Assembly: GCF_038446955.1 (NCBI RefSeq)
Contig: NZ_CP151803.1
Span: 1,302,001-1,366,000 of the forward strand
Source of the DNA: Pedobacter sp. FW305-3-2-15-E-R2A2
Lineage (GTDB): Bacteria > Bacteroidota > Bacteroidia > Sphingobacteriales > Sphingobacteriaceae
Direction: 5' to 3'
DNA length: 64,000 bases
Made by a program: the position numbers and the translations under genes. Shown piece after piece: positions 17,681 through 26,889 of this stretch (positions are counted from its first letter, which is position 1; every line of letters starts with the position of its first letter). The notes beneath the pieces were generated by a model. It saw only the letters and a list, made by a program, of their open reading frames with translations. It was not told the DNA's origin and ran no database searches.

Positions 17681-20038
17681 ATGAAACGAATGATCTCCCT
17701 CTTAGTACTCATCACCCAAGCTGCATTTGTTATGGCACAGTCGCCGGCCGCATTTGGGAAGAAAGTAAAATATATGCCCAAGGCTTTCGAAAAGCCGTCT
17801 GCGGGTACTGATTTAAGCACTGACGGCAAAACGACAAACTTACCCTGGATCGTTTTCTCCGACAGGGACGAAAACTATACCACGACCGCTCCTGGCGGAA
17901 GTCTGATCATGAAGAAATTGAACTTCATGGAACCTTTTTATGTGTCCAAAGAAGAAAACGGATATTTAAAACTGATCAAGTACAAAGCAGGAATGATCAG
18001 GGGCAGAAAGATCAATGATAAAAAAAGTGCGATCAGTTATGGCTGGATTCCGAAATCAAAGTTGTTGCTTTGGCAGCGTTCTTATTCCAATCAGAAATCA
18101 GGTTATCCGGAAAAGTCTATCACCGTCATCAATGGTAAAATGCCGATGACAGAATCGAAGTTCTATTATGACAATACCGATTCTGCTTATGTTTACAATT
18201 CTCCGGAATTGAAACAACGTTCGTCAAAAGTAAGGCTTCATGAGATCTCTTACATTTTCAAAAAATCTGAAGATGGAAAGAAATACCTGATCGGAAATGA
18301 AGATCAGCTGGTGGCAGACAGTGCAAGAAAAAGTGTTTATGGATGGATTGCAGCTGATGCTGTTCATAACTGGGGAAACAGGTTATTCATTTCTCCATTA
18401 CAGATCAACTCTTACGAACAAAGTGATTCTGTGGCTTTCGCCCTTCATGGCGTACACATGGATCCGCTTCTTGGTGCCAATGATCTGATCCTGAGAAGTT
18501 CTCCGGTAGTTGCGGAGGAAGGAAACGGACGTTATGTATTGGGTACTGCCGCTGATGTATATAACAAATCGGACAATAAAGTCATCACGATCAGCGGTTC
18601 GGCACTGCCTTACCTGAGCTATCTTGACTTGAGAAAGAACATTCATAAGATCAATGTGGTTTTTGTAGTCGATGGCGGAAGTCCGATGACGAGGTATTTC
18701 TCGGGATTGACGAACACGATTCAATCATTTGAAAATGTTTTCAATGAATATGGTAAGAAACACAATTTAAGCTATGGTGCTGTGGTTTACAGAGATGGTG
18801 TAAGTTGCGCCTCTACCGGGATTTTAAGTTCTCCATCTTTATCTCCGGATTACAGAACGCTGATGTCTTTCCTTTCCAAAGAGGCGAAGAAAACAGAAGG
18901 ATGTAATGGAAGGATCGCTCACCAGCCGGTTTATGACGGCATTAAAGCAGGGTTAAACCTGTTGAAAAATCACCATAATGAAACGAACCTGATTGTATTG
19001 ATCGGAAGTACTGGAAATGAGGGGGCTACGGCTTACCGTTTGAACCAGCTGACGGAAGATTTTGCTCAGGTCGATGCGAGGTTATTGGCGATCCAAATGT
19101 ATAGTGATTACGATCAGTTGTTTAACAACTTCGTATTGCAGTCTAAAAAACTGGTATCTGATGCGGCGGTTTATGCGGCAGACAGAAAGAAAAGATTTTT
19201 GGTAAAAGGAGAGGGGTTAAATAGTACTCAGGCTTACAATACCAGTAAACTGGATTCTATTTCTTACTACCTGGATTACCCTAAAAACAGTCTGATTCAA
19301 GGTGGGGTAGTTTTCCCGACAAAAGGTTCTGTGAATTCTGCGGAATCTATGAATATCGCCCTGAAACGTTTCATCAAGGAAACGGATATGGACATTACCA
19401 GCCAGATCAGTTCTCTGGATAGTGCTTTCCGTTTAACGGGGATAGAGCGTAAAAACTTATCGGTTATTGTAGAGTCGCAGCTGGAAGCTCCGGTGTATGG
19501 TGATGTAGCGGATAAAATGCCGCACAATGCGTTTAAATATTACATGACCAATTCTGTTGCTGATGATATCGTAGCGAAGAATAAATCATTGTTACAATAC
19601 TCGGTGGTTTTAAATACCATGGAATTTAAGCAGCTAAATGACATCTTTTCTTTGATGATCGGACAGAACCTTCAGCCGGATCAGTCGTCCTTCAGAAGTA
19701 AACTGGTAAAGAATTACATCAATATTCAACGTCAGCTTCTGGATATGGATGTCTCGAAAAGCGACATCAGGAAAATGAGCCTGGCTAAATATTTCAGAAC
19801 GGTAACCGGTTTACCGATTCAAAATGACCTGTTAAACAAATACACGGTAGTGGATTTGAAGAGAGGAAGTAAAATGCCACAGTTGGATTTTGAGAACTAT
19901 TTGAAATTTTTGATCGGATCGAGTGAGCGCATCAAGAGGAGTACTCAGGTGGGTCAGCAGTTCATTTCCAATGGAAAGACTTATTACTACATCACAGAGC
20001 AGAATTTTATTGCACCTGTGGAAAAAGAAACCCCTTAG
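17681..20038 (+). CDS. tssR: T6SS-iii periplasmic protein TssR with vWA-like domain
   Basis: 785 residues with a signal peptide (about 1-20, ending VMAQS). Two SH3-like modules appear to precede a von Willebrand factor A-like region near residue 326 (NVVFVVDGGSPMTRYF). The metal site reads D-G-G-S-P rather than D-x-S-x-S, so metal binding may be altered. The later helical part has no obvious catalytic motif. Size, export signal and position, 6 bases after tssP and 10 before clpV, match TssR, the large periplasmic element of Bacteroidota T6SS. Confidence 0.8.
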   Translation: MKRMISLLVLITQAAFVMAQSPAAFGKKVKYMPKAFEKPSAGTDLSTDGKTTNLPWIVFSDRDENYTTTAPGGSLIMKKLNFMEPFYVSKEENGYLKLIKYKAGMIRGRKINDKKSAISYGWIPKSKLLLWQRSYSNQKSGYPEKSITVINGKMPMTESKFYYDNTDSAYVYNSPELKQRSSKVRLHEISYIFKKSEDGKKYLIGNEDQLVADSARKSVYGWIAADAVHNWGNRLFISPLQINSYEQSDSVAFALHGVHMDPLLGANDLILRSSPVVAEEGNGRYVLGTAADVYNKSDNKVITISGSALPYLSYLDLRKNIHKINVVFVVDGGSPMTRYFSGLTNTIQSFENVFNEYGKKHNLSYGAVVYRDGVSCASTGILSSPSLSPDYRTLMSFLSKEAKKTEGCNGRIAHQPVYDGIKAGLNLLKNHHNETNLIVLIGSTGNEGATAYRLNQLTEDFAQVDARLLAIQMYSDYDQLFNNFVLQSKKLVSDAAVYAADRKKRFLVKGEGLNSTQAYNTSKLDSISYYLDYPKNSLIQGGVVFPTKGSVNSAESMNIALKRFIKETDMDITSQISSLDSAFRLTGIERKNLSVIVESQLEAPVYGDVADKMPHNAFKYYMTNSVADDIVAKNKSLLQYSVVLNTMEFKQLNDIFSLMIGQNLQPDQSSFRSKLVKNYINIQRQLLDMDVSKSDIRKMSLAKYFRTVTGLPIQNDLLNKYTVVDLKRGSKMPQLDFENYLKFLIGSSERIKRSTQVGQQFISNGKTYYYITEQNFIAPVEKETP

Positions 20039-20048
20039 TATTTAGATT

Positions 20049-22565
20049 ATGAGTCTTACAAATATCAGTGAATCAGTAAAGCTAGCCATCAGGGTTGCAC
20101 AATCTCTGGCTAAGGAATACCATAACCCGGAATTTACTGCGGCACACCTGTTAAAAGGGTTGATGCATAAAGACGTGGGATTGAGGCAGTTTTTATCGTC
20201 CATCGGCAAAGATGAGGAATACATCAGTGAATGGGCAGAAGTAAGAATTGAAGAACTCGATAAAGCGGCTTCTGCTCCGGACGAAGTAAAAGGAAGTCCT
20301 GAGATTGCTAAGGTTTTTGAAGAAGCCGATCACATCAGGATTAAACTCGGACTGGATCTGATTACTCCGGTATGTATCCTGACGGCATTGTGTAAGCCAA
20401 CTGTTGGGTTTAAACCGGACGAGTTGAAATCATTCCCGATCAAGGAAAGAGAATTGCTGGATTTGTATATCAAAGATGAAGAGATTCAGCAGGTCGTCTC
20501 TCCTGCCGGAGGAACAGGGAAAGAAGCCAAGTCTTCTGGTGCAGCAGGCGCATTGCACAAATACTGTATTGACCGGATTGCCCTTGCCAGAGATGGAAAG
20601 ACAGATCCGATCATCGGCAGAGACCGGGAAGCAAGGATGATTATGGAGATTCTTTGCAGGCGTACCAAACCGAATGTGATCATCACAGGTGATGCAGGGG
20701 TAGGTAAAACAGCGCTTGTAGATGGTTTTGCACAAGATATCATTGCAGATAATGTTCCTGAGCTGCTCAAAGGAGTTCAGCTTTTTGAACTCGATCTGGG
20801 TTCATTAATCGCAGGGGCTTCTTATAAAGGGGAGATTGAAGACCGTCTGAAGAACATCCTGAAAGAGATCAAGCAATTTGATAAAGCAGTGTTGTTTATC
20901 GATGAGATCCATACCCTTTTGGACAATAAAGGCCCTATTGGCGGTGGCGTGGGCAATTTGCTCAAACCGGAACTGGCCAGGGGAGAAATCACTGTTATCG
21001 GTGCGACCACGATCGATGAATACCGTAAGATCATAGAACCTGAACAGGCTTTCAGCAGAAGGTTTGAAGTGTTACAGGTCAATGAACCGAATGAGGCTTC
21101 AGCCATTAAAATGCTGGAGAAACTGAAGGAAAAATATGAGGATCATCACCAGCTGAAAATTCAGCCGGATTCGATCCCTGAATGTGTAAGACTGGCCAAA
21201 CGTTATATGAAAGACCGCCGTCTTCCGGATTCTGCTTTTGACTTGCTGGACAGGACCATGGCAGCCATGAAAATGATGAACGATACTTCCGATAAAGTTT
21301 TGGAGGAATTGTCGGCCAGACTTGGCGAACTGGAAATTTCGGAAGAAGCCGAAGAAATCAGGTTGGCAGATTACCGCTGGTTGTACAGTCAGCTGATGGA
21401 TAAGGTCAGTCCTGTACTTCTTGGTCAGCTGACTGACGAAACGCAGGTAGAAGCCTTTGAAGCGATCGAGGAATACCATGATTACCTGAGCAAGAACCTG
21501 GCGGCATTAAAGCTATTGGCGGAGCAAAAAACAGATGAAGTCCACAAACAGGATATCGCTTCTATTGTCTCTTATAAAACAGGAATTCCTTTAGGAAAGA
21601 TCCAGGCTCAGGAAAAAGAAAAACTCCTGAATATGGAACAGTTTCTGAAGAGAAGGGTCGTAGGACAGGATCAGGCTTTAAGGGCGGTTTCTGATGCGAT
21701 TCTGGAATCCAGAAGTGGACTGAACAAAAAAGGACAACCGATCGGATCGTTTTTCTTATTGGGGCCAACAGGAACCGGTAAAACGGAGCTGGCCAAATCT
21801 ATCGCCGAGTTTCTCTTCAATGATGAGAAAGCAATGATCCGTTTTGACATGTCCGAATTCAAGGAAGAACATTCTGCAGCCTTGCTGTATGGTGCGCCTC
21901 CGGGATATGTGGGCTATGAAGAAGGTGGTTTATTGGTCAATAAAATCAGACAACAGCCTTATTCGGTCTTGCTTTTTGATGAGATTGAAAAAGCACACCC
22001 TTCGGTCTTTGATACTTTTCTTCAGATTTTAGATGAAGGACATATGCACGACAGGCTGGGTAAAGAAGGTGACTTCTCCAATTCCCTGATCTTATTTACT
22101 TCGAATATCGGAAGTGAATGGATTGCTGAACAGGTGGCCAAAGGAGAGATTCCAACTTCACAACAGTTGATGGAAATTATGGCCCGACATTTCAGACCGG
22201 AGTTTTTAGCGCGCTTATCGGAAATTGTGCCTTTTGCGCCAATTTCAGAACACAATGTGGTGCGCATCTTTGAGATTCAGCTGAAGAGCTTAATCGAGGC
22301 GCTGGACAAACAAGGCATTGCTTTTGAGATAGAACCGGAAGCGATCAAGATGCTGGCCCTGAGTGGATTTACCCCTAAGTATGGCGCCAGACAGTTGTCG
22401 GGAGTGATCAGGAATGAGCTGAGAAGGCCGATTTCCAAATATATCATCTCCGGAGAACTGAAGAAAGGAAACCTGATTGTGATTAAAAAACACGAAAATG
22501 AGGAACGTCTGGAATGGGAAATTATCGAACAAAGCGCTGTAACTGAACTGGAAAACAAAATATAA
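20049..22565 (+). CDS. tssH: T6SS sheath-recycling AAA+ ATPase ClpV/TssH
   Basis: 838 residues with the Clp N-terminal repeat domain (PEFTAAHLLKGLMH), a first AAA+ module with Walker A GDAGVGKT at residues 215-222 and Walker B VLFIDEIHTLL, a shorter middle domain, and a second AAA+ module with GPTGTGKT at residues 572-579 and LLFDEIEKAHPSVFD. The C-terminal D2-small domain ends in a Clp-type helix. Among Clp ATPases the T6SS setting (directly before tssB-tssC) identifies it as TssH, which disassembles contracted TssBC sheath. ClpB is the alternative family member but its long coiled coil is reduced here. Confidence 0.9.
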   Translation: MSLTNISESVKLAIRVAQSLAKEYHNPEFTAAHLLKGLMHKDVGLRQFLSSIGKDEEYISEWAEVRIEELDKAASAPDEVKGSPEIAKVFEEADHIRIKLGLDLITPVCILTALCKPTVGFKPDELKSFPIKERELLDLYIKDEEIQQVVSPAGGTGKEAKSSGAAGALHKYCIDRIALARDGKTDPIIGRDREARMIMEILCRRTKPNVIITGDAGVGKTALVDGFAQDIIADNVPELLKGVQLFELDLGSLIAGASYKGEIEDRLKNILKEIKQFDKAVLFIDEIHTLLDNKGPIGGGVGNLLKPELARGEITVIGATTIDEYRKIIEPEQAFSRRFEVLQVNEPNEASAIKMLEKLKEKYEDHHQLKIQPDSIPECVRLAKRYMKDRRLPDSAFDLLDRTMAAMKMMNDTSDKVLEELSARLGELEISEEAEEIRLADYRWLYSQLMDKVSPVLLGQLTDETQVEAFEAIEEYHDYLSKNLAALKLLAEQKTDEVHKQDIASIVSYKTGIPLGKIQAQEKEKLLNMEQFLKRRVVGQDQALRAVSDAILESRSGLNKKGQPIGSFFLLGPTGTGKTELAKSIAEFLFNDEKAMIRFDMSEFKEEHSAALLYGAPPGYVGYEEGGLLVNKIRQQPYSVLLFDEIEKAHPSVFDTFLQILDEGHMHDRLGKEGDFSNSLILFTSNIGSEWIAEQVAKGEIPTSQQLMEIMARHFRPEFLARLSEIVPFAPISEHNVVRIFEIQLKSLIEALDKQGIAFEIEPEAIKMLALSGFTPKYGARQLSGVIRNELRRPISKYIISGELKKGNLIVIKKHENEERLEWEIIEQSAVTELENKI

Positions 22566-22638
22566 GTAAATAATGTTTTCTTAATTAAATTCAATATTTT
22601 TAATAAAAAAAGATCTTAAACCCTTAAATATCAACACT

Positions 22639-23085
22639 ATGTTTAACTATGAAATTGGTGGTAACGAAAGAAAAATAGATACCTCCGAAGCGTTTGCAGA
22701 CATTGCCTATAATAAAACTTTATTCATACAGAAGCTGACAGATAATGATCCGATCAAACCTGAAAAAGTAGAGGGTTTGAAAACTGTACAGGAAGTTTTT
22801 AATCATTATAAACCAAAGGTGAATGTTGCATTTGAAAGAGAAGATGGATCTACCACACCTGAAACCCTTCATTTCAGTAATCTGGGCGACTTTGCCGTAA
22901 AGCATATCATCACTCAAAGTACCCACCTGAGCAATGTGAACATCGAAAGGGAAATGTCCCTGAATGTGATCAAGCAACTGAAGTCGAACAAGACTTTGAA
23001 AGCGACGCTTGATGATGAAGAAACTAAAAGTGCTTTTATCAGTGCTTTGAAAAATTTTGTTGCTGAATTAGAAGAAAATAAATAA
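22639..23085 (+). CDS. tssB: T6SS contractile sheath small subunit TssB
   Basis: 148 residues, cytosolic, of the subtype-iii TssB form. The N-terminus MFNYEIGGNERKIDTSEAF and the segment LHFSNLGDFAVKHIITQS correspond to the conserved beta-strand region that interlocks with TssC. It starts 73 bases after clpV and 38 bases before tssC. TssB and TssC polymerise into the sheath around the Hcp tube. Confidence 0.88.
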   Translation: MFNYEIGGNERKIDTSEAFADIAYNKTLFIQKLTDNDPIKPEKVEGLKTVQEVFNHYKPKVNVAFEREDGSTTPETLHFSNLGDFAVKHIITQSTHLSNVNIEREMSLNVIKQLKSNKTLKATLDDEETKSAFISALKNFVAELEENK

Positions 23086-23123
23086 TTCAGTAATCCCCCG
23101 AAGAACGATTTAAAAATATTAGC

Positions 23124-24515
23124 ATGGCAACTCCAGAAGAACAAAAAATAGCACAGGATTCATCACAGGAAACGGCATTTAAGCCGGCGGAAAAGCAAAG
23201 TCAAGAGAAACTTTCCCTTCAGGACAGTTTGGATAAACTGGCAAGGGTAGGTGGTTTTGATCTGTTGGAAGCAACAGTAGATGGTTTACAGAACTTAAAC
23301 CCGGAAAGAAAAGCAAGAAAGCAAATCTTCCTGACCGGTGATGAAAAGAAAAAGGAAAGAGAGGAACTGAAAAAGAAAATCCAGTTGTGGATTGATGTAT
23401 TGGAGGGTTCTGATTCTGTAGCTTCTATGGTAGATAAGAGCACAGAGAAATTAAAAAATGCAGAAGAAAACCTGAATAAGAACATCGCTTCAGCATTGGA
23501 AAGTACGAGAGAACTGGAGCAGGCTTACCGTTCGGTAAACTTGTTCTATCAAAATACAGAAGCAGACAAAGTGAAGAATGTGATCATGATGAATGCTTCA
23601 ATGGACCAGATCAAAGATCTGGACAACCCAAGGTTTATCGATTATGTAAGCGATGAGCTGAAACAAAAATACGATAGGCTGGATCTTCGCGAGAACTACT
23701 CTTTAATGGTCATCCCGGGATATATGGGCTCTAATAAAGTGGTAGAGAAATGGAGCAAGATTGCCTATGAAAATAAAGCAATGCTGGTTACTGATTTCGC
23801 GGATCTTGATCAGCCGGATGATGTGATTGACTTGTTTACGGCTGCTAACCTAACCGGTGGTGATGCTTTCAAATCAAATACCATCATGACCTGTAACTGG
23901 TTGGTGGGAAGAGGAAAGGTTGCTGAAGTAGGTGAAGAAGATGATTTAACGGTACCCGGATCTGCAGCTTTGGCTGGTAAGATGTATTATACTTTGATGT
24001 CGCAGGTAACTGCAGGTAAGAAACATGGTGCCATCAACGATATTGACGGGGTGAAGTTTGACCTGAAGAAAAGTGAAATCTCGCACCTGGAAAGGATTGG
24101 TTTGGTACCTATGGTAAATGAGTATGGAAAAGTAATGGCCTTCTCGGCTAAAACCTTATTCAACGGAGACAACATCGGTCTGCAGACTTATTCTGTAGTA
24201 CGTGTATTTGATTACGTAACCAAAGTATTGTTCGACTTCCTGAACAGAAGGGCTTTTGAAAACTGGACTTCTAAAACAGAACAGGACCTCCGCGGACAGA
24301 TCGTGAAATTCCTGGATGGTATTCAGGGACCTGAGCGTCTGATCGAGCGTTTTAAAATCATGCGTTTTGAGCGTGATGAAGTACAGAAAGATAAAATCCA
24401 CCTGGACATTCACATTACTCCTTATTTCCCTGCAAAAAGTTTCGTCGTGAAACTGGATGGGCAGAAAGGGGAGGATGAGGAAACCACCTGGAGCTCAGAA
24501 TATGCACAGCAATAG
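23124..24515 (+). CDS. tssC: T6SS contractile sheath large subunit TssC
   Basis: 463 residues, matching the family. Recognisable blocks include LDNPRFIDYVSDELKQKYDRL, SLMVIPGYMGSNKVVEKWSK, NWLVGRGKVAEVGEEDDL and the C-terminal LRGQIVKFLDGIQGPERLIERF and LDIHITPYFPAKSFVVKL. The N-terminal about 100 residues are charged and helical. A strong terminator follows, so the plus-strand operon from tssO ends here. Confidence 0.92.
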   Translation: MATPEEQKIAQDSSQETAFKPAEKQSQEKLSLQDSLDKLARVGGFDLLEATVDGLQNLNPERKARKQIFLTGDEKKKEREELKKKIQLWIDVLEGSDSVASMVDKSTEKLKNAEENLNKNIASALESTRELEQAYRSVNLFYQNTEADKVKNVIMMNASMDQIKDLDNPRFIDYVSDELKQKYDRLDLRENYSLMVIPGYMGSNKVVEKWSKIAYENKAMLVTDFADLDQPDDVIDLFTAANLTGGDAFKSNTIMTCNWLVGRGKVAEVGEEDDLTVPGSAALAGKMYYTLMSQVTAGKKHGAINDIDGVKFDLKKSEISHLERIGLVPMVNEYGKVMAFSAKTLFNGDNIGLQTYSVVRVFDYVTKVLFDFLNRRAFENWTSKTEQDLRGQIVKFLDGIQGPERLIERFKIMRFERDEVQKDKIHLDIHITPYFPAKSFVVKLDGQKGEDEETTWSSEYAQQ

Positions 24516-24544
24516 CTAATAATTTTTTTCTTTTTTAAACAATG

Positions 24545-24582
24545 TCCGGACAGATTGAATAAATCTGCTCCGGATTTTTTTT
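24545..24582 (+). terminator. Rho-independent terminator after tssC
   Basis: TCCGGACAGATT (24545-24556) pairs with AATCTGCTCCGGA (24562-24574) with one bulged C, followed by nine T. It closes the tssO-to-tssC operon. Confidence 0.88.
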
Positions 24583-24659
24583 TAAGCCGGATTGCATTTC
24601 CTGACTTAACAATTTCTTTATAATTTAGCACCTCAATGTTTACTTAGGCCGGGGAATAA

Positions 24660-25229
24660 ATGAAACAAGTATTGATCATCAATGGTGATCCTGAAAAGAC
24701 CGCTGCGACAAGCCACCTGATCCAGGCTTACCATAAGGGAGCCGCGGATGCCGGTGCACATGTGAAGGAGATTGCAATTATCGATCTGATCTTTAATTCC
24801 AATAAGCAATTCAACAACCGGGTTCCTGAACTGGAGCCGGATTTGAAACGCGCATTGGATATGATCATGTGGGCAAACCATGTCGTTTTATTCTGTCCGG
24901 TATATTTATCATCGATCCCTACCAGAATTAAAGGATTCTTCGACAGGCTCTTTATGCCCGATCAGGTTTTTGTATCCAAATTTCAGAACATCAGCAATAA
25001 TTTCAGCGGCAAATCAGCACGCATTATCTCCATTCTGGATGAGGAGACTTTTGAGTATTGGAAACAAGACAAGAAAGTCACTTACCTGTCTATAAAAAGA
25101 AACGTTTTTGAAAACTGTCGTTTTCATCCCGTGCATACGAGTACAATCGGCCAGCTGTATTCCCTTGAGAATGATTACAGTAAGAAATGGCTGAGGAAAT
25201 TAGAGAGCTTCGGTTCAAAGATGATGTAA
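24660..25229 (+). CDS. Flavodoxin-fold NAD(P)H oxidoreductase
   Basis: 189 residues of the NADPH-dependent FMN reductase / Flavodoxin_2 group. The N-terminal VLIINGDPEKTAATSHLI is the flavin phosphate loop and CPVYLSSIPTRIKGFFDRLF the active-site/dimer segment. It lies between the tssC terminator and the hcp genes but has its own transcription context. Nothing in the sequence links it to secretion. It may be a redox enzyme that happens to sit here. Confidence 0.82.
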   Translation: MKQVLIINGDPEKTAATSHLIQAYHKGAADAGAHVKEIAIIDLIFNSNKQFNNRVPELEPDLKRALDMIMWANHVVLFCPVYLSSIPTRIKGFFDRLFMPDQVFVSKFQNISNNFSGKSARIISILDEETFEYWKQDKKVTYLSIKRNVFENCRFHPVHTSTIGQLYSLENDYSKKWLRKLESFGSKMM

Positions 25230-25348
25230 GACAACGAAAAGAAAGGATTTTTATTTTTTCAGAAAGAAAATGAGTTATTACGCCGGAAAACGCGTTTTGA
25301 AAATATTTTTATTTTTTTTCTGATATCCTGTTGATTATTAGGTAATAA

Positions 25349-25364
25349 TGGCAAACTTTTTGAC
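25349..25364 (+). promoter_or_regulatory. Conserved promoter-like element 61 bases before hcp A1
   Basis: TGGCAAACTTTTTGAC has the TGGCA-N6-TTG spacing of sigma-54 promoters but lacks the invariant C of the -12 box. The same pattern stands at the identical distance (61 bases) before hcp A2. The TTTG could instead be a -33 box of a housekeeping promoter. Confidence 0.45.
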
Positions 25365-25409
25365 GTTATAGGACTAGTTAATTAAATAACAACCCTAAAA
25401 CCAAAAGTT

Positions 25410-25805
25410 ATGGCTTTCAAAGCAAGATTAGACTTTTCGGGCAAGGAGTACGATGTACTTCACTGTGCCTATTCCCTAAACCGTGATGTAGATGCAAAAG
25501 GAAGACCTTCTTCCGGAGTGTATGGTGGAACGATCGATATCGAGATCGAATCAACCGAAGATACCTCTGTCATCGAAGCAATGGTAAACAACCAGTACAA
25601 ACCTTTAACCGGAACTTTACTGATCAAAAAATCAGAAGAAGATGCGAAGATGAAGGAAGTTCATTTTGAAGACGGATATATTGTGAAATATTCCGAAGGA
25701 ATCAACATTGTTGGGGATAACCCGATGACCTTGAAATTCCAGATCTCTGCCCGTAAACTGAAACTCGGCAACGCTGAGCACACCAACGACTGGCCAAAGG
25801 CATAA
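25410..25805 (+). CDS. tssD: T6SS tube protein Hcp (TssD), type A copy 1
   Basis: 131 residues, an all-beta Hcp-like tube protein of the subtype-iii family. Diagnostic blocks are SLNRDVDAKGRPSSGVYGG, VNNQYKPLTGT, EEDAKMKE and the C-terminal ISARKLKLGNAEHTNDWPKA. Hexameric rings of this protein stack into the inner tube and carry effectors. It is nearly identical to the A2 copy at 26375 and only moderately similar to the B copies. B1 follows 38 bases downstream, probably on the same transcript. Confidence 0.92.
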   Translation: MAFKARLDFSGKEYDVLHCAYSLNRDVDAKGRPSSGVYGGTIDIEIESTEDTSVIEAMVNNQYKPLTGTLLIKKSEEDAKMKEVHFEDGYIVKYSEGINIVGDNPMTLKFQISARKLKLGNAEHTNDWPKA

Positions 25806-25843
25806 TTCAAATTCAGGAAGTTTAACATTTAAAAAACATTATC

Positions 25844-26239
25844 ATGGCATTTAAAACCAGGCTGAACTTAGGTTCAAAAGAATTCGATGTGTTGCAGTGC
25901 AGCTTTTCATTGAACAGAGACGTAGACGCAAAAGGACGTCCGTCATCAGGTGTTTACGGTGGAACAATCCATCTTGAAGTAGAATCTACAGAAGATACTT
26001 CAGTGATTGAATCTATGGTGAACAACCAGTACAAGCCACTTTCAGGCACGATCACCTTTAAAAAAGGCGAAGAAGATGCAAAGATGAAGGAATTGTCTTT
26101 CGAAGACAGCTACATCATCCAGTACAATGAGGGTATTGCCGTTAACGACAATACACCAATGACTTTAAGTTTTGTAATATCGGCGCGTAAGTTGAAGATC
26201 GGTAATGCAGAACATATCAACGACTGGCCGAAAGCATAA
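25844..26239 (+). CDS. tssD: T6SS tube protein Hcp (TssD), type B copy 1
   Basis: 131 residues, same length and fold as the A copies but with distinct N-terminal (KTRLNLGSKEFDVLQCSFSLN) and loop sequences (SGTITFKKGEEDAKM, IIQYNEGIAVNDNTPMTLSF). It pairs with A1 in a two-gene unit closed by a strong terminator. It is most similar to B2 at 26890. Differences from A concentrate in surface-strand residues, so A and B may make mixed rings or separate tubes. Confidence 0.92.
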   Translation: MAFKTRLNLGSKEFDVLQCSFSLNRDVDAKGRPSSGVYGGTIHLEVESTEDTSVIESMVNNQYKPLSGTITFKKGEEDAKMKELSFEDSYIIQYNEGIAVNDNTPMTLSFVISARKLKIGNAEHINDWPKA

Positions 26240-26264
26240 GCTTTTTCAGTTCGGTGAAAAATAC

Positions 26265-26293
26265 GCAGGACCAATTGCTGGTCCTGCTTTTTT
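26265..26293 (+). terminator. Terminator after the first hcp pair
   Basis: Perfect arms GCAGGACCA (26265-26273) and TGGTCCTGC (26279-26287) around ATTGC, followed by seven T. It separates the A1-B1 unit from A2. Confidence 0.9.
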
Positions 26294-26313
26294 ATGGGTA
26301 AAAATTACAATGT

Positions 26314-26329
26314 TGGCAGACTTTTTGTA
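26314..26329 (+). promoter_or_regulatory. Conserved promoter-like element 61 bases before hcp A2
   Basis: TGGCAGACTTTTTGTA shares TGGCA-x-ACTTTTTG with the element before hcp A1, at exactly the same distance from the start codon, while the rest of the leader has diverged. A TAAATTTT 19 bases downstream of TTTG also fits a -33/-7 housekeeping layout. Confidence 0.5.
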
Positions 26330-26374
26330 TTATTGTAAACAGTAAATAAATTTTTTTCACCCAAAAATAAAGTT

Positions 26375-26770
26375 ATGGCTTTCAAAGCAAGATTAAACTT
26401 TTCGGGCAAGGAGTACGATGTGCTCCATTGTTCTTATTCCCTAAACCGTGATGTAGATGCAAAAGGAAGGCCTTCTTCCGGAGTGTATGGCGGAACAATC
26501 AACATAGAGATTGAATCGACGGAAGATACTTCAATCGTAGAGTCTATGGTAAACAATCAATACAAACCTTTAACAGGCACGCTTCTGATCAAAAAGACAG
26601 AAGAAGATGCGAAGATGAAAGAACTTCATTTTGAGGACGGATATATTGTGAAGTATTCCGAAGGAATCAACATCGTTGGCGATAACCCAATGACCTTGAA
26701 GTTCCAGATTTCTGCCCGTAAACTGAAGATTGGCAATGCTGAGCATACCAACGACTGGCCGAAAGCGTAA
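26375..26770 (+). CDS. tssD: T6SS tube protein Hcp (TssD), type A copy 2
   Basis: 131 residues, differing from the A1 copy at only about nine positions, mostly conservative (for example D/N, V/I and S/T exchanges). Shared blocks are KEYDVLHC, SSGVYGGTI, KYSEGINIVGDNPMTLKF. It is preceded by the same promoter-like element as A1. The third-codon positions differ more than the protein, so the duplication is not very recent and the protein has been held under purifying selection. Confidence 0.92.
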   Translation: MAFKARLNFSGKEYDVLHCSYSLNRDVDAKGRPSSGVYGGTINIEIESTEDTSIVESMVNNQYKPLTGTLLIKKTEEDAKMKELHFEDGYIVKYSEGINIVGDNPMTLKFQISARKLKIGNAEHTNDWPKA

Positions 26771-26889
26771 TCTACCTTCATTTTATTTCCTCATCTTTTC
26801 ATAGCAGCATACTGTTATATCAGATAATGATTTAATTTTAGGGAAGAAATCAATTCACAACATTATTGACAAATTAAAATAATACTATC

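Noticed and set aside
24660..25229. T6SS effector or accessory protein because it lies between tssC and hcp
   Set aside because: It is an ordinary flavodoxin-fold oxidoreductase without toxin motifs; location alone is not enough.
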